NCBI RefSeq assembly: GCF_040448305.1
Contig: NZ_CP148752.1
Coordinates: 6,142,501-6,206,500, forward strand
Source: Pseudomonas fluorescens
GTDB taxonomy: Bacteria > Pseudomonadota > Gammaproteobacteria > Pseudomonadales > Pseudomonadaceae
Length of the DNA stretch: 64,000 nucleotides
Reading direction: 5' to 3'
The notes beneath the pieces are model-generated. The model was not told where the DNA came from, did no database searches, and saw only the letters and a list, made by a program, of their open reading frames with translations. The position numbers were made by a program, and so were the translations under genes. This document shows positions 56,033-62,298 of the stretch, in pieces (position 1 is the stretch's first letter; each line of letters starts with the position of its first letter).

Positions 56033-59000
56033 ATGCCCAGACTGCCGACCGTGCTTTTTTTGCTGTCGCTGATGACCTGGACCGCAACGGCTGGCGCTCT
56101 GACTCTCACTGACGATGAACGTAGCTGGCTGGCGGCTCACCCGGAATTGCGCCTGGGTGTCGATGCTTCGTGGCCGCCCTTCGAGTTTCGTGACGATGAG
56201 GGCCGCTACCAGGGCCTTGCCGCGGATTACATCGAGGTCATCCGCAAAAGGCTGGCAACCCGGCTCACGCCCATCGAGCCGGTGAGCTGGACCGCCGTCC
56301 TGGAACAAGCCAAAAAGGGCAAGCTGGACCTGCTGCCGGGCATCATGTCGACCCCTGAACGCCAGAAATACCTGTCGTTCACTCGCCCCTATCTGGATTT
56401 TCCGATTGTCATCCTGGCCCATGTCGGGGGCCCCCAGCCACATAACCTGAAAGACCTGTACGGCCTGAAAATCGCCGTGGTGGAAAACTACGCCCCCCAC
56501 GAACTGCTGCGCACCCACCATCCCGACTTGAACCTGGTGGCGATGCCCAACGTCAGTTCGGCGCTGCAGGCGCTGGCCACCGACGAAGTAGACGCCGTGG
56601 TAGGCGATCTGGCTTCCAGCGTCTGGAGCCTGCGCCAACTCAAGCTCGATGGGTTGTATGTCAGCGGTGAAACCCCCTATCGCTATCAACTGGCCATGGG
56701 TGTACCCCGCGGCAACAAGATGCTGGTCGGCATTCTCGACAAAGTCCTGGCGGACATGAGCCCCGCTGAAATCAGCGCCATTCAGGAGCATTGGGTCGGC
56801 AACGTCCTCGATCATCGAACTTTCTGGAATGACCTGTTGGTGTATGGCCTGCCCGGATTGCTGCTGCTGACTATCGTGCTGGCGGTGGTTATCCGCATCA
56901 ACCGCCGCTTGAGCTCGGAAATCGCCCGCCGGGTAGACCTTGAACAGGAACTGCGCAGCAGCGAATACCACTACCGTGGCCTGGTGGAGAGCCTGTCGGC
57001 CATCGCCTGGGAAGCAAAAGTCACCGACTTCACCTACAGCTATGTATCGCCCCACGCCGAAGACCTTCTCGGTTATCCCCTGTCCCATTGGCTGATTCCG
57101 GGCTTCTGGCGCAACATCATTCACCCCGCCGACCTGACCCGCGCCCAGACCTTCCGCGATCACGAAGTACTGGCCGGGCGCGATCACCGACTCGATTACC
57201 GGGTGATCACCGCCGACGGCCGCTGCCTGTGGGTGCGCGATATCGTCAGCCTGATCGAACACGGGCATGAGCCGGTTCTGCGCGGGTTGATGATCGATAT
57301 CACCGACGCCAAGCGCACCGAAGAAGCATTGCGCCTGTCGGAACAGAAATTCGCATCCGTGTTCCAGCAATGCCCGGACATGCTGGTGATCGCGCGCCTG
57401 AGCGACGGCTGCCTGCTGGAAGTCAACGAAGCGTTCGAAGAACAGATCGGCCTCAAGGCCGAGGACGTCATTGGCCAGACCGCCACCAACCTGAACATCT
57501 GGGGGATTCCCGGTGTTGGGCCGGGCCTGTTGCAACGCTTGCAGGCCGGCAGCATCCGCAACCTGGAAATGCCCTTTCGTCGTAGCAACGGCCAGGTGTT
57601 TACCGGCCTGATCTCCGCCGAACCGTTCAACCTCGACATGACACCGGCGCTGGTGGTCGTGGTGCGGGACATCACCCAGCTCAAGGAAACCCAGCAACAG
57701 CTGCAAACTTCCGAAGAAAAATTCGCCAAGGCCTTCCACGCCTCTCCCGACGGCTTGCTGCTGTCTCGGCAAAGTGATGGCTTGCTGTTGGAGGTCAACG
57801 ATGGTTTTAGCCGCATCACCGGGTTCAACAGCGCCATGTCGGTGGATCGTTCGGCGCTGGACCTGGGAATCTGGGTCAACCTCAATGAACGCAAGCAAAT
57901 GCTCGACTTGCTGCACCGCGACGGCTTTGTCCGCGACTTCAGCTGCCATATCCGCCGCAGCGACGGGCAGATCCGCCTCTGTGAAGTGTCCAGCCGTCCG
58001 CTGCCGATTGGCGATGAAGACTGCATGCTGACCATCGCCCGGGACATCACCGAGCGGCACCTGATGCAGGAAAAACTGCAACAGGCCGCCACCGTGTTCG
58101 AAAGCACCGCCGAAGGCGTGTTGATCACCGATACCCAACAGCACATCAGCGCGGTCAACCGCGCGTTCACCGAAATCACCGGTTACAGCGAAAACGAAGC
58201 CCTGGGCCACACGCCACGCCTGCTCGCCTCAGGCCTGCATGACAGTGCGTTCTACGCGGCCATGTGGCATCAATTGACCGCCGAAGGTCATTGGCAGGGC
58301 GAGATTTCCAATCGGCGCAAGAATGGCGAACTATATCCGAGCTGGCTGACCATCAGTGCCGTGCGCAACCGCGACAAGTTCATCACCCACTTTGTCGCGG
58401 TGTTCGCCGACATTTCCAGCCTCAAGCATGCCCAGGCCAAACTCGACTACCAGGCGCACCACGACCCGCTGACCGGCCTGCCGAACCGCACGCTGTTCGA
58501 AAGCCGTTTGCTGACGGCGCTCAACAACCAACAGGAAAACGGTGGCCAGGGCGCCGTGCTGTTCCTCGACCTTGACCGCTTCAAACACATCAACGACAGC
58601 CTCGGCCACCCGGTCGGCGACTTGCTGCTCAAGGGCATTGCCGTGCGCCTCAAGGAGCAGTTGCGTGACATCGACACCGTAGCGCGCCTGGGGGGTGACG
58701 AATTCATCATTCTATTGCCGGGCCTGCAACAATCCAGCGATGCCGACCACATCGCCACCAAATTGCTCAATTGTTTCGCCGCGCCGTTCCAGGCTGGCGA
58801 ACACGAGTTTTTCATCAGCGCCAGTATCGGCACCAGCCTCTATCCGAAGGATGGCTGCGACGTTGCCACACTGATCAAGAACGCCGACGCCGCGATGTAC
58901 CGCTCCAAGGCCAAGGGCCGCAACCGCGTCGAAAGCTACACCCGCGACCTCACTGCCCAGGCCAGCGAACGCGTGGCGCTGGAACACGAACTGCGCCGCG

Positions 59001-59779
59001 CCATCGAACGCAACGAGTTGCACCTGTGCTACCAACCGAAAATCAGCCTCGTGGACTACAGCCTGGTCGGCGCCGAAGCCCTGATCCGCTGGCGCCATCC
59101 GACGTTTGGCGACGTGCCGCGGGAACACTTCATCCCGCTGGCTGAAGAAAACGGCATGATCCTGCAAATCGGCGACTGGGTCCTGGAAACCGCCTGCCGG
59201 CAGATGGCCGAATGGCACCGGCTGTACGACAGTCCCGGCCCGCTGTCGGTCAACCTTGCCGGCGCCCAATTGCGCCAACCCAATCTGCTGGGCCGTATCG
59301 AACAGTTGCTCAAGGACAACGGCCTCAACCCCGGTTTCCTGCAACTGGAAATCACCGAAAACTTCATCATGAGCCAGGCCGAGGAAGCGCTGGCGGTGCT
59401 GCATCAACTCAAAAAACTGGGCGTGCAACTGGCCATCGATGACTTCGGTACCGGTTACTCGTCCCTGAGCTACCTCAAGCGCCTGCCACTGGACATCCTC
59501 AAGATCGACCAGTCCTTCGTCCGCGGCCTGCCGGACGATCCCCACGATGCGGCGATCGTACGCGCCATCATCGCGCTCGGACGCAGCATGCCATTCACCG
59601 TGATTGCCGAAGGGGTCGAGACCCTGGCGCAACAGCAATTCCTCGCTGCCGAGGGCTGTGAACAAATCCAGGGCTACATCGTCAGCCTGCCCCTGCCCCC
59701 CGACGAATTTGCCGCGACGTTTCTTCGTACAACCGTATTAGATTTTTCGGATAGCACAGCTGCGAAACCATCGCTATAA
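56033..59779 (+). CDS. rmcA: RmcA-like redox/c-di-GMP sensor: flytrap-PAS-GGDEF-EAL
   Basis: Membrane protein of 1248 residues from ATG 56033 (MPRLPTVLFLLSLM). Order: signal peptide, SBP_bac_3 Venus-flytrap domain (about 25-260), membrane helix (GLPGLLLLTIVLAVVI, about 270-290), about four PAS domains (roughly 310-430, 430-555, 555-675, 680-800), GGDEF with an intact site at 887-891, and EAL with an intact site at 1015-1017. Length, order and position after rpoD match PA0575 RmcA of P. aeruginosa, a phosphodiesterase tied to phenazine/redox sensing. Its stop codon lies inside the tRNA promoter. Confidence 0.9.
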   Translation: MPRLPTVLFLLSLMTWTATAGALTLTDDERSWLAAHPELRLGVDASWPPFEFRDDEGRYQGLAADYIEVIRKRLATRLTPIEPVSWTAVLEQAKKGKLDLLPGIMSTPERQKYLSFTRPYLDFPIVILAHVGGPQPHNLKDLYGLKIAVVENYAPHELLRTHHPDLNLVAMPNVSSALQALATDEVDAVVGDLASSVWSLRQLKLDGLYVSGETPYRYQLAMGVPRGNKMLVGILDKVLADMSPAEISAIQEHWVGNVLDHRTFWNDLLVYGLPGLLLLTIVLAVVIRINRRLSSEIARRVDLEQELRSSEYHYRGLVESLSAIAWEAKVTDFTYSYVSPHAEDLLGYPLSHWLIPGFWRNIIHPADLTRAQTFRDHEVLAGRDHRLDYRVITADGRCLWVRDIVSLIEHGHEPVLRGLMIDITDAKRTEEALRLSEQKFASVFQQCPDMLVIARLSDGCLLEVNEAFEEQIGLKAEDVIGQTATNLNIWGIPGVGPGLLQRLQAGSIRNLEMPFRRSNGQVFTGLISAEPFNLDMTPALVVVVRDITQLKETQQQLQTSEEKFAKAFHASPDGLLLSRQSDGLLLEVNDGFSRITGFNSAMSVDRSALDLGIWVNLNERKQMLDLLHRDGFVRDFSCHIRRSDGQIRLCEVSSRPLPIGDEDCMLTIARDITERHLMQEKLQQAATVFESTAEGVLITDTQQHISAVNRAFTEITGYSENEALGHTPRLLASGLHDSAFYAAMWHQLTAEGHWQGEISNRRKNGELYPSWLTISAVRNRDKFITHFVAVFADISSLKHAQAKLDYQAHHDPLTGLPNRTLFESRLLTALNNQQENGGQGAVLFLDLDRFKHINDSLGHPVGDLLLKGIAVRLKEQLRDIDTVARLGGDEFIILLPGLQQSSDADHIATKLLNCFAAPFQAGEHEFFISASIGTSLYPKDGCDVATLIKNADAAMYRSKAKGRNRVESYTRDLTAQASERVALEHELRRAIERNELHLCYQPKISLVDYSLVGAEALIRWRHPTFGDVPREHFIPLAEENGMILQIGDWVLETACRQMAEWHRLYDSPGPLSVNLAGAQLRQPNLLGRIEQLLKDNGLNPGFLQLEITENFIMSQAEEALAVLHQLKKLGVQLAIDDFGTGYSSLSYLKRLPLDILKIDQSFVRGLPDDPHDAAIVRAIIALGRSMPFTVIAEGVETLAQQQFLAAEGCEQIQGYIVSLPLPPDEFAATFLRTTVLDFSDSTAAKPSL

Positions 59780-59780
59780 T
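59775..59780 (+). promoter_or_regulatory. tRNA promoter -10 overlapping the rmcA stop
   Basis: TATAAT, whose central TAA is the rmcA stop codon, 14 bases before the tRNA 5' end. The -35 is poor (no TTGACA-like hexamer at 16-18 bases). Confidence 0.6.
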
Positions 59781-59794
59781 CCGCGACCTACTGA

Positions 59795-59871
59795 GGGCCT
59801 ATAGCTCAGTTGGTTAGAGCAGAGGACTCATAATCCTTTGGTCCACGGTTCAAGTCCGTGTGGGCCCACCA
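59795..59871 (+). tRNA. ileX: tRNA with CAT anticodon, probably tRNA-Ile2 (lysidine-modified)
   Basis: 77-base cloverleaf: acceptor GGGCCTA / TGGGCCC, D arm GCTC...GAGC, anticodon loop CTCATAA, T arm CACGG-TTCAAGT-CCGTG, encoded CCA. Position pairs C4-G69 and C5-G68 agree with TilS-recognised tRNA-Ile2 and with E. coli ileX; elongator Met tRNAs usually differ at pair 4-69. It would read AUA after lysidine modification. Annotation pipelines often call it tRNA-Met. Confidence 0.9.
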
Positions 59872-59877
59872 AACAAG

Positions 59878-59901
59878 AAAGCCGCGCATTGCGCGGCTTT
59901 T
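59878..59901. terminator. Terminator of the tRNA
   Basis: AAAGCCGCGC-ATT-GCGCGGCTTTT-type hairpin six bases after the CCA end. A-run and T-run on both sides, so it can serve both strands. Confidence 0.9.
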
Positions 59902-59946
59902 GCGTATCTGAATAGCCCGAAACAGTAGAGCCATTTTTTAAATCGT

Positions 59947-60258
59947 TCAGTTGGCAAAGTTTTCGATCTTTACCTGGCCCTCGGGGAAGGTGGCGATGAT
60001 TTCCAGCTCGCCACCCATGGCGCGGATGTAGTTGCGCAAAGTACTGATGTACATATCCGTTCGCCGCTCCATCTTGGAGATCGCCGCCTGGTTGACATGC
60101 AGCGTCCTGGCCAGAGTGTCCTGACTCAACGCTTGCGCCTGGCGCAACTCGTGCAGCGGCATTTGTTCTCGTAGCTTCTGATGCAAGGCCTCAACACGCG
60201 CTTTAGACTCTGGAGAGCGACGTGCCACCAAATCAGCAAATTTTTTAGCCATTGTCAT
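59947..60258 (-). CDS. XRE-type antitoxin (HigA-like)
   Basis: 103-residue DNA-binding protein with a Cro/C1 helix-turn-helix (LSQDTLARTLHVNQAAISKM, about 44-63) and a short C-terminal strand region (GGELEIIATFPEGQVKIENF). It is the second gene of a toxin-first pair and overlaps the toxin by 14 bases, the HigBA layout. It is expected to neutralise the toxin and repress the pair. Confidence 0.88.
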   Translation of the reverse strand: MTMAKKFADLVARRSPESKARVEALHQKLREQMPLHELRQAQALSQDTLARTLHVNQAAISKMERRTDMYISTLRNYIRAMGGELEIIATFPEGQVKIENFAN

Positions 60259-60610
60259 AGCCCTCTTTCTTCAATGTTTCCAAGTGCTCGTCGTAGAGAC
60301 GTTCGGCCAGTGGCACGTGTTCCGTATACCAACGCTCCTGGCCGGTTTTATCACCGCCAATCAGCAGAATCGCGCTGCGCCGTGGATCAAACGCGTACAG
60401 CACACGGTACGGCCTGCCAGCGTGCTGCACCCTTAACTCACGAAGGTTGCCATGCCGTGAACCCTTGATATCGCTGGTATGTGGAAAACCCAAGTGTGGG
60501 CCATCCTCGCCCAGCAACATCACCGTGGCCTGAACCGAGTCCTGTTCGGCCTCGTTCAGGTGATCCCACCAGGCCTCAAATTCATCCGTGTATTCGACGT
60601 CCCATTTCAT
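60245..60610 (-). CDS. RelE/HigB-like toxin (phage Gp49 family type)
   Basis: 121-residue predicted mRNA interferase. The family features VEYTDEFEAWWDHL, GSRHGNLRELRVQHAGRPYRVLYAFDPRR and GGDKTGQERWY are visible, including the Arg/Lys-rich core expected to contact mRNA. Its ATG is at 60610. It is likely to act as a ribosome-dependent RNase held in check by the downstream antitoxin. Confidence 0.88.
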   Translation of the reverse strand: MKWDVEYTDEFEAWWDHLNEAEQDSVQATVMLLGEDGPHLGFPHTSDIKGSRHGNLRELRVQHAGRPYRVLYAFDPRRSAILLIGGDKTGQERWYTEHVPLAERLYDEHLETLKKEGYDNG

Positions 60611-60624
60611 ACAAATATGCCACC

Positions 60625-60649
60625 AAAGGAATATAACCTCAAAGGAATA
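60625..60649 (-). promoter_or_regulatory. Toxin-antitoxin operator with direct repeats
   Basis: Two direct repeats AAAGGAATA (60625-60633 and 60641-60649), 16 bases apart, just upstream of the toxin start. A TATATT -10-like box lies between them on the minus strand. They fit an antitoxin-bound autoregulated promoter. Confidence 0.5.
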
Positions 60650-60659
60650 AATGTATGAG

Positions 60660-60837
60660 CTTCAGAGGTGCCCAACCACCCTGATTCCTCTGTCAATTGT
60701 TAACGATGGTTACTGGTAGAGGGTTTGCCGTTTCGCCAATTGCTTCAGCGCCCTCATGACAACGCGGGAACCAGGCGTTTGGCTCAACTACTCAGAGGAT
60801 GCACCGGCCTGGAAAATCGCTCGTTGCGCCAGTCTTC
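60660..60837. other. Intergenic region, no gene seen
   Basis: Short frames are open here on both strands but none has family-like content or a convincing ribosome site. Confidence 0.5.
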
Positions 60838-61015
60838 GTTTACAGAGGGTGTCGCAATATCGGATGACGTCCGTAAACCTTGTAGGCAAACTCCGAATCT
60901 TGCTTTTGGGCACTTTGCTGCCTTGTTGCGCTTTTCTTCGACGGGATAGTCTCCGGACGTCGCTGACCATTCAGCGATCGGGCTTGGAAACCCGTCGAAC
61001 CGCTACGCAATAGCG
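60838..61015 (+). ncRNA. Candidate structured RNA element A
   Basis: By-eye stems, in order: GTTTAC (60838) / GTAAAC (60873); outer TTCGACGGG (60937-60945) / CCCGTCGAA (60991-60999); inside it GTC-TCCG-GAC (60949-60958, a UNCG-type loop), TCGCTGA-CCAT-TCAGCGA (60960-60977), and an alternative CGGG-CTTGGAAA-CCCG (60979-60994); then CGCTA-CGCAA-TAGCG (61001-61015). The density of perfect stems argues for a folded RNA. The strand is inferred from the downstream gene. Confidence 0.5.
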
Positions 61016-61060
61016 CCCAATCAAGACTGCAGACGTTTTTACGACTGCAATCCTGTGTCA

Positions 61061-61191
61061 TGGCAGCTGTGCGTGGGACGTCTTCGGGCGTGCCGGTTTC
61101 TCTGGTTCCCGGTTTTCCAACCTGCGCACAGCTGCCACCCATTCGCTTGGAAACGAAAGTGGCGGCTCCTTGAATAACCAGGAGTAATCTC
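61061..61191 (+). promoter_or_regulatory. Riboswitch-like 5' leader of the DUF3077 gene
   Basis: A 13-bp perfect stem TGGCAGCTGTGCG (61061-61073) / CGCACAGCTGCCA (61125-61137) encloses ACGTC-TTCG-GGCGT (61078-61091, a C-UUCG-G tetraloop). A competing stem GCCAC (61134-61138) / GTGGC (61159-61163) encloses TTCG-CTTGGAAA-CGAA (61142-61157). CTCCT (61166-61170) pairs with the Shine-Dalgarno AGGAG (61180-61184), 7 bases before the ATG. The first two stems share bases, which allows switching. Confidence 0.6.
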
Positions 61192-61500
61192 ATGAGTAAA
61201 ACGGATTCGCACGCACCCTCAGAACTAAAAACCGTCGGCTTCACACCCTTCCTGTATCTCTCGAATCAGCCGCTGTTCCACGTCTGTCGCGACGTCCCCA
61301 TCGCCGACGCCCTGGCCCAAGCCTCCGACCTGCTGTTCCTCGCCAAATCCCTGACCGTCGATGCCGCCTACGCCCAAGACTCCGACCGTCACGCCTGGGC
61401 TGCGCACTACCTGACGACGATGAGCAAAGCGGTGATTGATGATGTAGTGAAGGTGCTGACGCGAAGGCCCGTTCAGGCGGCGACGAACGCCAAAGACTAG
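61192..61500 (+). CDS. DUF3077/DUF6124-type small protein
   Basis: 102 residues, function unknown. It contains LYLSNQPLFHVCRDVPIADA, LAQASDLLFLAKSLTVDAA and HAWAAHYLTTMSKAVIDDVV, the conserved blocks of small Pseudomonas proteins I recall as DUF3077. No signal peptide or membrane helix. AGGAG lies 7 bases upstream but can be paired in a hairpin. The gene is convergent with the M41-type gene, stops 8 bases apart. Confidence 0.8.
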   Translation: MSKTDSHAPSELKTVGFTPFLYLSNQPLFHVCRDVPIADALAQASDLLFLAKSLTVDAAYAQDSDRHAWAAHYLTTMSKAVIDDVVKVLTRRPVQAATNAKD

Positions 61501-61507
61501 CGGCGGC

Positions 61508-62185
61508 TCAACTCTCGAAAACACGCCTCGATTTTTCGGGGCTTCCAATGCTTATAGACGGAATAGCCTGCACCGCCCGCAGCCGTTCCAGCATCTGCCC
61601 CGTCAACACAACCTCATACGTATCAGCCGCCCGCCCCCATTGCTCCACAAGGGCCATGCCGTCCACCAGCGCCGCCGCCAATTCGGCAATCGTCCCGGCC
61701 TGATCTTCGATAATTCCTTGAGTCCGAACCCACAGCCGATCAGTCATCGCTTCAAGCTGCGCCGCTATGCGCTCACCCGACGCTGGATCAGTATCCGGGC
61801 AGGCGATGTTGCGCAGCAGGTGCTGAAGCTCCCTGATTTTTGCGTAATCCTGTTCCGCCCCCTGCTCGCCTTTGAGGATGGCGGTGGCTTTGGGCTTGTC
61901 GACGCGTTTTGCGGCTGAAGGTTTTGAAGGCAGGGTCTGCGCCATTGCGCCAGCCAGGAGCACCATCATTCGGGCTTCCAGATGTTCCTTCATGGCTTCT
62001 ATCGACGAAATGGAGCGCACCAAGGTAATGGAGGCCCCTCCCTGGTACCGCAGTTCCTTGGTCACTGTCAGGGTCACGCCGCCCGTTTCAAATCCCAGGG
62101 CGCGGGCCACCACGTAGTGCCCCATTTCGTGATGGGCGATCTGCAATGCACGGTCCCGTACAGCAGCAGGCAGCTTCGTTGTCAT
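61508..62185 (-). CDS. Stand-alone M41-type (FtsH-like) metallopeptidase domain
   Basis: 225 residues. The zinc motif HEMGH (H19-H23) lies in IAHHEMGHYVVARALGF, like the protease domain of FtsH, but there is no AAA+ ATPase or membrane segment. It may cut substrates on its own, or be an ATPase-independent relative. The third zinc ligand (an Asp in FtsH) is not clear. A Lys-rich stretch at about 90-105 (SAAKRVDKPKATAILK) breaks the fold. Function unknown. Confidence 0.75.
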   Translation of the reverse strand: MTTKLPAAVRDRALQIAHHEMGHYVVARALGFETGGVTLTVTKELRYQGGASITLVRSISSIEAMKEHLEARMMVLLAGAMAQTLPSKPSAAKRVDKPKATAILKGEQGAEQDYAKIRELQHLLRNIACPDTDPASGERIAAQLEAMTDRLWVRTQGIIEDQAGTIAELAAALVDGMALVEQWGRAADTYEVVLTGQMLERLRAVQAIPSISIGSPEKSRRVFES

Positions 62186-62252
62186 GTTCTTCGCCCCGCG
62201 TCCTCTACTGCCTCAATCCTAGCCGATTTCCATACACGCCCTTTCGCCCTAC

Positions 62253-62279
62253 AAAAAGCCGCGCAATGGCGCGGCTTTT
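62253..62279 (-). terminator. Terminator of gcd
   Basis: AAAAAGCCGCGC-AAT-GGCGCGGCTTTT-type hairpin just past the gcd stop on the minus strand. Confidence 0.88.
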
Positions 62280-62298
62280 CTGACTCAAGCTTCAGCCC

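Noticed and set aside
60725..61013. Two small plus-strand frames before the DUF3077 leader
   Set aside because: Composition is unlike a protein, no ribosome site, and they cross the stems.
61061..61137. Integron attC site or retron RNA
   Set aside because: The stem lacks the GTTRRRY core of attC, and no integrase or reverse transcriptase gene is present.
60840..61244. 134-codon open frame on the minus strand across the structured region
   Set aside because: It runs antisense through the stems, starts inside the DUF3077 gene, has no ribosome site and no recognisable domain. The bases are better explained by RNA structure.
59795..62252. Integrative element with att repeats at the tRNA
   Set aside because: No integrase gene and no repeat of the tRNA 3' end seen inside the window; left only as a possible accessory block.
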